Virus record (IMG/VR): IMGVR_UViG_3300032046_000125
Location: 1 to 33,080 of that record
Strand: one strand, 5' to 3'
Origin: a virus
DNA: 33,080 nucleotides
This document shows positions 1 to 7,765 of the stretch, in pieces. Each line of letters begins with the position of its first letter. The first letter of the stretch is position 1. Made by a program: the position numbers and the translations under genes. A model generated the notes under the pieces. It was not told where the DNA came from. It worked only from the letters and a program-made list of their open reading frames with translations, and ran no database searches.

Positions 1-1
1 T

Positions 2-1144
2 GGAGTTAGCTCGTCATCTTTACCAGCCGTTAAAAAAATGCAACAAGCAATTTTAAACTTTGCTTCTGTCGCCGCGAGCACCGACGTCACTTCAATGACA
101 GGAAATCAAACCGGTCAAATGGAAGGGGCACCAGATCGCTCTGTTAATATTGCCCCCGTTACAGAAGAGAATCCTTATTACAATGTTAGAGATCCTGCGC
201 TCAATAAAGAAGATTATAGTAATGAGGTTGAGCGAACCGATTTTGATAGTCCGGGAGCCGCTTGGGCAAGAGAACATCGCGAACAAACGTATCCTGACAG
301 AACTGAACTTGCGCCGGGAGTATCTGAGAAGCCAGGTTCAAAAAAAGAATATCTTGGAGGCTCTGATCCATTCGGAGATTTTATCGTCCAACAATTTGTA
401 GCTAATGATCCTGCCGGAAGACAATATTTAAATATTGATGTTACTGGTACGCCAGAAAGAGAAAACGCTTTGATTGAGAAAACTAATCTTCGCGGATTGA
501 TTGATACTATCAGCCGCGTTGGCTCTCCGGGAGTTGGTGGTGGAGAAAAGTCTGTTGATGGTATCTGGAAGAATAGAACAGATAATGCACTTAAGGGAAT
601 TTCTGTCCTCACCAAAGGTATGTTAGACTTTGCTAATGCTCTAAAGGTGGAGACACAATATCAAGCTAAAAATTTAGAGCAATTTAATTCCGCTCTTCCT
701 AAGCCAGATTATACGGCACTTGAAGGTACATCAGATATTATAAAAAGATCAGATTGGCTCGCTTCACATATCACTAATCTTATCACTCCATTCTTTCAAG
801 AATTGAAGGCTAAAATTCTAAATAATAAAGAGCATAGACAATACATTGATCAAAAGAAACCTTTTGTCTCTTATAAACAACAGCCTAAAAAATCAGTTAA
901 AGAGATTTTAACCCCACAAGAGCTTGCTGGATTTACTAATAATCAAATGCTGGGAATTCCTCAAGTTGGATTTAGCGGAGTCAGTCAAAATGCTAACTGG
1001 ATTTCATTAAAAGAGTTATCAGATTTAGATTCATTTAAAGGATTTATGAAACGAATTGGCAAAGGTAAAGAGGCTGAAAATCCAGCCGAAGTAAAAAAGA
1101 TGCTTGATGCAGTTTCAACGCAACTTAGTTCAAAGGCAGGATAA
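2..1144 (+). CDS. Putative virion protein with a degenerate peptidoglycan-binding-like motif (5' end cut by window)
   Basis: The reading frame is open from base 2, and the first ATG (base 38) has no ribosome binding site, so the true start probably lies before the window. The visible part is about 380 residues, soluble and mostly helical in its second half. Counting from the ATG at 38, residues 173-185 read VDGIWKNRTDNAL, which resembles the core of peptidoglycan-binding repeats (DGxWGxxTxxAL) but lacks the usual glycine after Trp. The first visible segment (KKMQQAILNFASVA) is an amphipathic helix of the kind seen at the N-termini of neighbouring head-region proteins. It is followed 4 bases later by the next gene, so the two are probably co-transcribed. 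A role as an internal or structural virion protein is inferred from its place upstream of the capsid genes. No exact family is recognised. Confidence 0.6.
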   Translation, partial: GVSSSSLPAVKKMQQAILNFASVAASTDVTSMTGNQTGQMEGAPDRSVNIAPVTEENPYYNVRDPALNKEDYSNEVERTDFDSPGAAWAREHREQTYPDRTELAPGVSEKPGSKKEYLGGSDPFGDFIVQQFVANDPAGRQYLNIDVTGTPERENALIEKTNLRGLIDTISRVGSPGVGGGEKSVDGIWKNRTDNALKGISVLTKGMLDFANALKVETQYQAKNLEQFNSALPKPDYTALEGTSDIIKRSDWLASHITNLITPFFQELKAKILNNKEHRQYIDQKKPFVSYKQQPKKSVKEILTPQELAGFTNNQMLGIPQVGFSGVSQNANWISLKELSDLDSFKGFMKRIGKGKEAENPAEVKKMLDAVSTQLSSKAG

Positions 1145-1148
1145 TAAA

Positions 1149-2591
1149 ATGTCTATTTTTGATGACAAAAATTTACTAAGTGAGCTACTTAAAATTGCAC
1201 AGGTACCTGCGCAACCTACAGTCGCGCCTGGACCAAAAGCAAATCCAAATCTTGGCGCTCAAGAAATTAAAGATCTTGCAGCTAAGCTAGTTGCTAATTT
1301 ACAGGAGCAATTAAGCGCGCCAAAATTTACGTCCGAAAAGCCCAATGCAGACTTAAGAATGCAGGCAAAAGATCTTAATTCTATGTTGGCATTTTTAAGA
1401 TTAAAAGGAATTGCTTATAATGATTTAAAGATAGTGTATCCTAATGACGCTACGCATGAAAAAAGAACTGAAAAGACCATAGATTCTAATTTCGAATTAA
1501 GCAGCAAAGATCCTAAAATTCAAGAATTATATGCGCCTTATCCAGATGAAAATCCAATATACTTTATTTATAAAGACGGTTTAATCGCTTATCTACGAGA
1601 CCTCAAATCTAAAAATATTCCATTGCTCACTCTTCAAGCAGATAGACTGATCGATCAAGCAAATAATGAGCTTGGTCTTAAAATGTCTAAAGAAATTGCA
1701 AAAGAAGAAATTAAAATTGGACCAGATGTTGTTATTGATGAATTGCCATCTCCATTAACCTTAGAAAATGCAACTGAATCTGGAACAGCAGTAATTTCTG
1801 GTAAAGACCTTGCTTCTTTTTCAACACCATCTACATTTATTGGAAATATTTTAGGAAAACTTAAATATACTAAAGATGATAAGGTTGTTGATTTAAGAAC
1901 TATTGATAAGGAAACTATTTGTGAGGTTGTTAATATCTTAAAGACTAGAGCTAAAAATTATAAAGATGCTCGTCCAGATGATCCAAGATTTGACGCTTAT
2001 TTAAAAGCGGTCACGCAAATTGCATCAACATATTCTTGTCCAGTTGGGCAGTCAGCTCCAAGCGCTGGAGGGAATGTTAAACCGGTAGGCTATATATTAC
2101 CTAGTGGCGAATTTACTGCGGCAGGTCTTGCACAACTTGGTGGTCTCGAATGGCCTCTTGATCCAGATGTAATTGATTTTGGCAGAATAACGAGATTCAC
2201 TAAAAAATATGTTGATTTTACCGGCAGCTCCGGAGTTGCGGCTCCAGTCTCCGCTTCCATTGGTAAAATATCTCAAAATTATTCAAATATACCTCAACAG
2301 GATTTATCAAGAACTACTTTTGGGACATTAGAGATGTTTGTTCATAGTAGAACTGGTAGAGATTCTGCATTTGATTATATTAACACTTTAACAGAATTAG
2401 TTCAAGGAACATACCTTCTAATTCAAAATATGAATTCAAGGTTAAGGAATTCTGGAAATAATCCCCTTGTTAAAAAAATATTAGAAGATATTAGTGAGCA
2501 AGCTTATTATTATAGTAAGAATATGAGTAAGCTTACTGAATGGACTCAAGATTTTAATAAACAATTAGCTCAAAAACACCAACAAAAATAA
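1149..2591 (+). CDS. Putative virion-associated protein, 480 aa
   Basis: The ATG at 1149 is chosen over an in-frame ATG at 1104 because the latter lies inside the preceding gene; the site GGCAGGA precedes 1149. The protein opens with an amphipathic helix (NLLSELLKIAQ, residues 8-18), then a Pro/Ala-rich linker (about 20-35), then a mixed helical body. The last 110 residues are strongly helical (ELVQGTYLLIQNMNSRL, KKILEDISEQAYYY). There are no membrane segments and no catalytic motif that I can identify. Its stop overlaps the next start by one base (TAATG), so the two are translationally coupled. The N-terminal helix followed by a linker could be a capsid-targeting peptide, but this is inference. 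Family not recognised. Confidence 0.7.
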   Translation: MSIFDDKNLLSELLKIAQVPAQPTVAPGPKANPNLGAQEIKDLAAKLVANLQEQLSAPKFTSEKPNADLRMQAKDLNSMLAFLRLKGIAYNDLKIVYPNDATHEKRTEKTIDSNFELSSKDPKIQELYAPYPDENPIYFIYKDGLIAYLRDLKSKNIPLLTLQADRLIDQANNELGLKMSKEIAKEEIKIGPDVVIDELPSPLTLENATESGTAVISGKDLASFSTPSTFIGNILGKLKYTKDDKVVDLRTIDKETICEVVNILKTRAKNYKDARPDDPRFDAYLKAVTQIASTYSCPVGQSAPSAGGNVKPVGYILPSGEFTAAGLAQLGGLEWPLDPDVIDFGRITRFTKKYVDFTGSSGVAAPVSASIGKISQNYSNIPQQDLSRTTFGTLEMFVHSRTGRDSAFDYINTLTELVQGTYLLIQNMNSRLRNSGNNPLVKKILEDISEQAYYYSKNMSKLTEWTQDFNKQLAQKHQQK

Positions 2592-3712
2592 TGAAAAATC
2601 ATAATTTACAAAACTTGGTAGATTCTATAATTCTAGAAACTGTTCTAGCAGATCCTAGAATTGTAAAAAAAGCCGAAGAAGCAGGATTAGGATCTTCCAT
2701 CTTTAACGCCGTTAAAGATTACGCATTAAGTTTATATGATAAAGAACATCCAGTAGCCAGCGTCTTAGCTATTTTAGCTCCGGGAATGCTTACCGCATTA
2801 GGTATGCCGGTCATCGGTGTAATAGTTTTTTTAGCGGAGTCGGTTTTTGATGTTGATTTAAAAAAGATCTTTATCTCTATCGGTGAATCCATCAAAGGGC
2901 TTCTTTCAGGCGGAACTAAAATAGATGAAGGTACGGCACAAGCTGTCGCTAATAAAGCAGTTGATGAAAATGCGGGCGGAGCGCCTACTGAAGAAAATCT
3001 AGCCAAAATTGATAAACGAAATGTAAATGCATCATTTACTATTGAAGATGCAAAGTTATTTAATTTTGCATTAAGAAAATTAGTTAAAGATTATCCTAAT
3101 TTTGATTTAAATAATCCTGGATTAATTCGTCAAGCCGGAATGACTTCCAGATTACTTGCCCTTGTAGGACTAAAGGGTAAGTTTATTGATTTATTAAAAA
3201 AGCTTTTTGGCAAAATTCTTATGGGAGTTCTTTACTCTACTATATTTGCGGCAGCAGGCGCCGCAGGATCTGCAGCTAAAAGTTATTTTGGTGGAGACTC
3301 GAAAGAAGACTCTGAAAAAGATAAAACGATAAATTTTAGAGGATTACCAGAATCAAGCTCGCAACAGACCTATAAAGTGAGCCCTAATTATCAAGAGGAG
3401 TTGCTAAACGGAAAATATAGCAGATGGATTATTCAGGGCTCTGCCGCTAATATAGAGCCGCTTGTAGTCTCTTGGGCTATAGACGTTTATCCTGGCTTAA
3501 AAGGAAAAGAATCTGACATTACTTCCTCTGGAAATTTCCAAACGGTAGTTAGCATAATTAAAGACGCTAATAAAGGTAATGTTTCTGGAATGATTATAAT
3601 TCCAGGATTCACCTCAAGAAAAGATCTTGTTGATAAGTTTATTGATCAAGTAGCCTCTCATGGCGCTAGCCCGTTTGTCCCGCCTGGTAAAAATCCGCCA
3701 TTAAGTATATAA
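2591..3712 (+). CDS. Putative membrane-active virion protein, 373 aa
   Basis: It starts at the ATG that overlaps the previous stop. Two hydrophobic stretches are visible. One is at about residues 55-84 (ASVLAILAPGMLTALGMPV and onward to FLAE); the other, at about 205-230, is Ala/Gly-rich (GVLYSTIFAAAGAAGSAAK). A charged low-complexity linker follows (about 233-250), then a C-terminal alpha/beta region with SRWIIQGSAANIEPLVVSWA. The N-terminus is again a helix (NLQNLVDSIILETVLA). A protein with cryptic membrane segments beside capsid genes could be an ejection or pore protein delivered with the DNA, as in short-tailed phages, or a host-membrane protein. The sequence does not decide between these. 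No known family is recognised. Confidence 0.65.
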   Translation: MKNHNLQNLVDSIILETVLADPRIVKKAEEAGLGSSIFNAVKDYALSLYDKEHPVASVLAILAPGMLTALGMPVIGVIVFLAESVFDVDLKKIFISIGESIKGLLSGGTKIDEGTAQAVANKAVDENAGGAPTEENLAKIDKRNVNASFTIEDAKLFNFALRKLVKDYPNFDLNNPGLIRQAGMTSRLLALVGLKGKFIDLLKKLFGKILMGVLYSTIFAAAGAAGSAAKSYFGGDSKEDSEKDKTINFRGLPESSSQQTYKVSPNYQEELLNGKYSRWIIQGSAANIEPLVVSWAIDVYPGLKGKESDITSSGNFQTVVSIIKDANKGNVSGMIIIPGFTSRKDLVDKFIDQVASHGASPFVPPGKNPPLSI

Positions 3713-3737
3713 TAAGATAACATCTAATTGAGGTTCC

Positions 3738-4970
3738 ATGCCAAGATATAATGATAATGAGAGTGAAATTTTTGAAAGTTTCGTAAAAATCGCCAATGAA
3801 AAAGGGCTGATTTCTAAGGCAAAGCCACATGAATACCGTTCTCCTAAAGAGATTGCAGATCTTCATGGCGTAAAACCAGATATGATTCCGGGTATGAAAT
3901 ATGATAAGAATATTTTAGAGGTATCTCACCCAGATACTTTTGTTGTCTTACCAACTCATGATAGAATTAATGGTCTTCTTGAAAATATTACGGAACGCCA
4001 TAATATAATGGTTAATATTGTTCAAAAAAGAACTTACGGTAATTTGAATACCAGAAAACTTGCTCAAGATCAACTTATGAAGTCTTTAGTTAAAGTTGCT
4101 AATGATTTAGATAATAGAGATGCTGAAGAATTAAGAGTTCTTGCAGATGCTTGTATTGATGATTTAACCAAACAAGCTGGTCTTTGGGATGATATTAAAG
4201 GATATTTTAGTGGTGGTAAGCCTGGCGGTGATGTAGTTGATGTTGGAACTGGCGCCCTTGGTGGTGCGGGCGTTGGCGCAACTGTCGGAGCTATTATTGG
4301 AGGCGCAGTTCTTGGCGCCGGGACAGGGGGCGCTGGCATTTTACCTGGAGCTTTGGTTGGAGCACAAATTGGTGGTTTGGCTGGCGGGCTCCTTGGAGGG
4401 TTGGTTGCAGATGTCGCTAAAACAGGACCTCACGCTAGCTCTGTATCTAACAACGCTAAAATTGCTATTGATGCACTTAAGCCGTTGATTAGTAAATTTC
4501 CTAAAATTGCGCTTTTAACAACGCTTAATAACGAATTAATGAAATTAAAGGTATTTGCTGAGCAATATGCTACTATTGCCGGTAATCCTGATGCAACGGT
4601 TAGCAATCCTGATGCAGTAGAAAAATTTACCAAAGCTTATCTTGCTCAAATGGATAAAATTAAACCATTAATTGGTCTTTTTCAAGCAGAAGTTGATCAG
4701 GGAGATTTTGCCTCGGCAACGAGCAGCTTATTATCTTGGTTTATGAATGATGATGCTGAAAACGTTACTAAAGCATTAGGCGTTCTCGATACCGTTATTG
4801 ATAAGGCAAAAGAAGGTTTTAATAAGGTTAAAAGTAGCACACAAGCGGTAGTTGAACAGACTAAAAAAGAAGGTCCAAAGCCTGCTGGCGAAAAAAAGGA
4901 TAAATCTTTGGAAGAGATGGTTGCCGATTTAAAAAAGGATCATCCAGCTATCGAAAAATATTTAGGATAA
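3738..4970 (+). CDS. Glycine-zipper virion protein, 410 aa
   Basis: The ATG at 3738 follows GAGG about 5 bases upstream. The N-terminus carries an amphipathic helix (IFESFVKIANEKG, residues 11-23), and a similar one recurs inside (LMKSLVKVANDLD). Residues about 170-222 form a long Gly/Ala-rich hydrophobic block with GxxxG spacing (GAGVGATVGAIIGGAVLG and similar), a glycine-zipper pattern typical of proteins that insert into membranes or oligomerise there. The rest is helical and charged, with a Lys-rich tail (KKEGPKPAGEKKDK). It is the last gene before the intergenic leader of the decoration protein. Membrane insertion during DNA entry is inferred; a purely structural role is the alternative. 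Confidence 0.7.
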   Translation: MPRYNDNESEIFESFVKIANEKGLISKAKPHEYRSPKEIADLHGVKPDMIPGMKYDKNILEVSHPDTFVVLPTHDRINGLLENITERHNIMVNIVQKRTYGNLNTRKLAQDQLMKSLVKVANDLDNRDAEELRVLADACIDDLTKQAGLWDDIKGYFSGGKPGGDVVDVGTGALGGAGVGATVGAIIGGAVLGAGTGGAGILPGALVGAQIGGLAGGLLGGLVADVAKTGPHASSVSNNAKIAIDALKPLISKFPKIALLTTLNNELMKLKVFAEQYATIAGNPDATVSNPDAVEKFTKAYLAQMDKIKPLIGLFQAEVDQGDFASATSSLLSWFMNDDAENVTKALGVLDTVIDKAKEGFNKVKSSTQAVVEQTKKEGPKPAGEKKDKSLEEMVADLKKDHPAIEKYLG

Positions 4971-5030
4971 AAAGCTCTCAAATATATCAATAATCGAATA
5001 TAAAGTTATTGTAAGTACAGGCGTAAGACA

Positions 5031-5047
5031 GGAATTCAAAGAATTCC
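5031..5047 (+). promoter_or_regulatory. Perfect hairpin in the 5' leader of the decoration gene
   Basis: GGAATTC, loop AAA, GAATTCC: a 7-bp perfect stem with a 3-base loop, ending 22 bases before the ATG at 5070 and just upstream of its AAGGA ribosome site. There is no U-run, so it is not a terminator. A stem this close to a highly expressed gene could stabilise the mRNA 5' end or be an RNA-processing site. The gap 4971-5069 otherwise holds AT-rich sequence (GAATATAAAG) that could include a promoter. Confidence 0.45.
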
Positions 5048-5069
5048 GGAAAATTCAAGGAAAAATAAC

Positions 5070-5747
5070 ATGGCATTAAAACTATTACAACCAGGCGGAC
5101 AACCATTAGGACAATTCGACTGCCTCGACGCTGATCTTTCAGCAATTTTAGGCGGAGAAGTTATGACTTTCGGTACTGCCGTTGTCGCAACTGATAAAGG
5201 CGCTTCTGACGTCGCTGACGGTTATTTAAACGCATCAACGACCAGAGCTGTCGTCAAACTTAAGAAAGATCCTACAACGGCATCTACTCTTATGTTGTCA
5301 GACGATGGTACCTCAGGTTACGGCACTCTTTTCGGAACCGTCGTTGGCGGAACTGTTGGTAGAGTCGTTACCGGTGGTGTGGTTCTTGGACCAAGCTCTC
5401 AAACTGGTTCAGGTAAAGTAACTTGCTGGATGACCCCAGGTCTTTATGCTGTTACTCTTGACGCATGCGACATGACCACCTCAACTGGTCTTGTTACAAA
5501 CAACGCAACTTGCGTTCCAGGCTGCGCACTTGGACCAAACACCTCAGGTTTATTAACCCCAACCAACGGTTCTGGTTACAGTGCAACGTCTATCGCAGGG
5601 CGCTTCGTTTCTTTCGAAACTGACCGCACCTTAGTCAATACTCCAAACAGATTAGTTGCAGCATTAAATAGCCCAGGCGGCGCTGTTGCCGGCTCTCTTG
5701 CTCAAAACTATACCGTTGCAGTGTTCCACTTCAATCCAACTGTATAA
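5070..5747 (+). CDS. Probable capsid decoration / head-associated protein, 225 aa
   Basis: The start follows AAGGAAAAATAAC. The protein is beta-rich, with Gly/Thr/Val-heavy composition and no membrane or signal segment. It begins LKLLQPGGQPLGQFDCLDAD and ends VAVFHFNPTV. It has at least five cysteines (FDC, VTC, DAC, ATC, PGC), which is many for a phage shell protein and leaves room for disulphides. The gene lies immediately upstream of the major capsid gene with its own leader and a strong terminator. It uses the same C-ending codon set (TTC, GAC, AAC, ATC) as the capsid gene, as expected for a protein made in similar copy number. Small beta-rich proteins next to the capsid gene are commonly decoration proteins. 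The family was not formally identified. Confidence 0.65.
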   Translation: MALKLLQPGGQPLGQFDCLDADLSAILGGEVMTFGTAVVATDKGASDVADGYLNASTTRAVVKLKKDPTTASTLMLSDDGTSGYGTLFGTVVGGTVGRVVTGGVVLGPSSQTGSGKVTCWMTPGLYAVTLDACDMTTSTGLVTNNATCVPGCALGPNTSGLLTPTNGSGYSATSIAGRFVSFETDRTLVNTPNRLVAALNSPGGAVAGSLAQNYTVAVFHFNPTV

Positions 5748-5753
5748 CTAATT

Positions 5754-5773
5754 GATTAGCTGAAAGGCTAATC
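5754..5773 (+). terminator. Small hairpin after the decoration gene
   Basis: GATTAGC, loop TGAAAG, GCTAATC: a 7-bp perfect stem just after the stop codon. It has no T-run, so alone it would be a weak terminator or an mRNA 3'-end protector. It sits 14 bases before the strong terminator. Confidence 0.5.
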
Positions 5774-5787
5774 GGTAAAAATATAAA

Positions 5788-5823
5788 AGAGAGGTAGAGA
5801 AATCTATCTCTCTTTTTTTTTAT
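5788..5823 (+). terminator. Strong intrinsic terminator between decoration and capsid genes
   Basis: AGAGAGGTAGA, loop GAAA, TCTATCTCTCT: an 11-bp stem with one G-T pair, followed directly by an unbroken run of eight or more T. It is a textbook rho-independent terminator and separates the transcripts of the two shell genes. Confidence 0.9.
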
Positions 5824-5932
5824 TTATTTTATCAAAATCTAGGAATATAATAATATTAATCTAGATTCCCTGAAAAGGGCATTTGTTTTAGCTGATAAGA
5901 TCGGCAAATAATTCAACTAATGAGGAACAAAT
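5824..5932 (+). promoter_or_regulatory. Leader and probable promoter of the capsid gene
   Basis: Because a strong terminator lies just upstream, the capsid gene should have its own promoter here. TATAAT occurs at 5846-5851, with no clear -35 box. An inverted repeat AATCTAG / CTAGATT (5836-5842 and 5861-5867) and a small CCCT-GAAA-AGGG hairpin (5868-5879) follow. GAGGA lies about 6 bases before the ATG. No protein-coding frame is evident. Confidence 0.4.
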
Positions 5933-6946
5933 ATGAATATGTTTAACAATAAAGGCGATATGAACGCGTCCGGCTTAAGAGACGCTTTACAAACACTTGT
6001 GAAATATGCCGCGATACTTGAGGAGAATACTCCTTCTAACACCGGTATGGCTGGTCAAACGTCTTTGTCTGATGACAAGCGTGACGAATTAGTTACCCGC
6101 GCAATTATGACTCAAGAAGGCAAAATTGCTTTAGCTCAAGCGATGGCAAATCCAATTCGTAGAAACTTAGACTACCATGGAATTGCACGTAGAGCATTAG
6201 TCGTTGATGCATTAGCACAAGGTGCATATCCATCATACGAAAGAGACATCGACGTCTCAGCCGTTGTTATTTCAAGCAACGGAACTGGTCCAGAATCACG
6301 CGTCTTCGGTGACCGTGTTGTTGTACCAACCTTCGAACTTTATTCTAACCCAACGGTCAGAATCTCAGAAGTTCGTCGTCGTAGATTTAACGTGATTGAC
6401 AGAGCCGTTCAAAAGGCTCGTCAAGAAATCATGGCACAAGAAGACGCGAACGTGTTCGCAGCCATTGATGCAGCAGCTTCAGTCGAGAACACTGTTCAAG
6501 ACATCGCTGATGCAGGTCTTCTTAAGAGAGACCTTGTTGAGTTGAAGGCTCAAGTTGATCGTTGGGACTTAGTTACGACTAAGTATTTCATGAATATCAA
6601 CGAATTCACCGATATCCTTAAGTGGGGTTCTGGTGGTGGTCAAGCTGCATCAAGCGGCGGAGAAGTAGATCCAGTTACGATGAGAGAAATCCTTCAAACC
6701 GGACTTTACGCTCACATCTGGGGAGCTGACATCATGGTCAGCAAAATCGTTCCACCAGGAACCGTTTATGCTTGTGCAGATCCAGAATTCGTCGGCGTCA
6801 TGCCAATTCGTCAAGACATCGAAGTTCTTCCAGCAGATGAACCAAAACAACTTAAGTTAGGTTGGGTCGTTTCAGAAGAAATCGGCATCGCGATAGTTAA
6901 TCCTCGCGGCGTGGCAAAAGGAAATAAGTCCGCTGTAACGCAATAA
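5933..6946 (+). CDS. Major capsid protein, HK97 fold
   Basis: The main shell protein. It has the order expected of HK97-fold capsid proteins. First comes a helical N-terminal arm (residues 1-40, LRDALQTLVKYAAILEEN, then a Ser/Thr/Gly linker). Next are NPIRRNLDYHGIARRAL and a long helix with RRRRFNVIDRAVQKARQEIMAQED. A Gly/Ser loop with WGSGGGQAAS follows, and then the characteristic ending EVLPADEPKQLKLGWVVSEEIGIAIVNPRG. At 337 residues it is a normal capsid length. Codons are shifted to ATC, TTC, CGT, GAC and CTT compared with neighbouring genes, indicating very high expression. It is flanked by terminators on both sides. The N-terminal arm might be removed by a prohead protease; the sequence does not show a proven site. 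The identification is from remembered family pattern, but I am fairly sure of it. Confidence 0.88.
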   Translation: MNMFNNKGDMNASGLRDALQTLVKYAAILEENTPSNTGMAGQTSLSDDKRDELVTRAIMTQEGKIALAQAMANPIRRNLDYHGIARRALVVDALAQGAYPSYERDIDVSAVVISSNGTGPESRVFGDRVVVPTFELYSNPTVRISEVRRRRFNVIDRAVQKARQEIMAQEDANVFAAIDAAASVENTVQDIADAGLLKRDLVELKAQVDRWDLVTTKYFMNINEFTDILKWGSGGGQAASSGGEVDPVTMREILQTGLYAHIWGADIMVSKIVPPGTVYACADPEFVGVMPIRQDIEVLPADEPKQLKLGWVVSEEIGIAIVNPRGVAKGNKSAVTQ

Positions 6947-6983
6947 GTATAAATAACAAAACGGTCTTCTAAAGATCATTTAT

Positions 6984-7017
6984 GACTCGGTAGATTTATC
7001 TACCGAGTCTTTTTCTT
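6984..7017 (+). terminator. Strong intrinsic terminator after the capsid gene
   Basis: GACTCGGTAGA, loop TTTA, TCTACCGAGTC: an 11-bp perfect stem followed by TTTTTCTTTT. It lies 38 bases after the capsid stop and isolates the capsid transcript from the tail operon. Confidence 0.92.
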
Positions 7018-7040
7018 TTATGCAACTATAAGGATAATTC

Positions 7041-7055
7041 GATATCATATAGAGG
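7041..7055 (+). promoter_or_regulatory. AT-rich promoter-like element before 7068
   Basis: GATATCATAT occurs here, between a terminator and the next gene. AATATCATAT or AATATCATTA occurs before other gene starts (21451, 30427, 32018). CTATAAGG lies just upstream (7026-7033). A promoter is needed here because of the preceding terminator; which bases form it is uncertain. Confidence 0.3.
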
Positions 7056-7067
7056 TTTATCAATCGC

Positions 7068-7763
7068 ATGACCATTAAATTGTATGCTGAGATTTTTGAT
7101 GATATAATTGCTGGGACGAAAAATTTTTCGTCCTATAAGCAAGGCACTCAATTGCATAAACAATGCTATAACAGCATAATTAATCCGGGATTAGTAAAAT
7201 TAGCCTTTGATTCTAGAAGGATAGACCAAGAGACAGAGTTTAATCCAAGAAGAGGGTTACAATTCTACAATAGAAGCGATGCATTTCTTTCCGAGGGCAT
7301 TGCCTCTAAATTAAAACATTTTGAGCGGTTGAAAGTCATCCTAGATAATTTAAAAATTAAGTTTGGCAAGAAGCCTGCCTGGCAAGATAGTTATACAAGA
7401 GTTCTTTTAAATTCAATTGAGAGGGCTTTAAGGACCAATCAACAGGATGGCGATTACACTGACAATCAGCCCGGCGTAGGAAGTTTTGATTATTTAGAAG
7501 AGATGTTATATGTTAGATATAGGCTGCAACCAGATGATTTAGTAAATATGACAGATGAGCAACTAATTAAATCCATTTTATCAAAAGATGAAGAGTTAAT
7601 GAAAGATACAAATGATGCCCATGAGATCACTCGCTCTGACGTAGCAACTCAACCATATGATTCATTAATAGAAAAATTATTTGGTGGAATAAAGGCAACA
7701 AAAGAAAACCCTGAAGTTGAACGCACAGTAACGATAACAATAAAAGATAAATTTGTGGAATAA
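7068..7763 (+). CDS. Hypothetical virion protein, 231 aa
   Basis: First gene after the capsid terminator; AGAGG lies about 11 bases before the ATG. The protein is mixed alpha/beta, highly charged and without membrane segments. Recognisable stretches include FNPRRGLQFYNRSD and a helical block with LKHFERLKVILDNLKIKFG. The final 30 residues look like a beta strand rich in Thr/Val (VERTVTITIKDKF). It is followed 2 bases later by the next gene. Genes directly after the capsid gene often encode neck or head-completion proteins, so that is the best guess from position only. I do not recognise the family. Confidence 0.6.
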   Translation: MTIKLYAEIFDDIIAGTKNFSSYKQGTQLHKQCYNSIINPGLVKLAFDSRRIDQETEFNPRRGLQFYNRSDAFLSEGIASKLKHFERLKVILDNLKIKFGKKPAWQDSYTRVLLNSIERALRTNQQDGDYTDNQPGVGSFDYLEEMLYVRYRLQPDDLVNMTDEQLIKSILSKDEELMKDTNDAHEITRSDVATQPYDSLIEKLFGGIKATKENPEVERTVTITIKDKFVE

Positions 7764-7765
7764 AA

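Noticed and set aside
38-40. ATG at 38 as the true start of the first gene
   Set aside because: The frame is open upstream to the window edge, and there is no ribosome binding site before this ATG, so the gene most likely starts outside the window.
214-615. Reverse-strand frame of 133 codons opposite the first gene
   Set aside because: The product looks like random Pro/Ser-rich sequence, it lacks a ribosome site, and it is fully inside a convincing forward gene.
1104-1148. Upstream in-frame ATG for the second gene
   Set aside because: It would overlap the end of the first gene by 41 bases; the ATG at 1149 has a ribosome site and a normal 4-base gap.
6949-6956. TATAAATA, the T4 late promoter sequence, just after the capsid stop
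   Set aside because: It is followed within 28 bases by a terminator and no gene, and other TATAAATA matches in the window lie mostly inside genes, so chance in AT-rich DNA is the simpler explanation.
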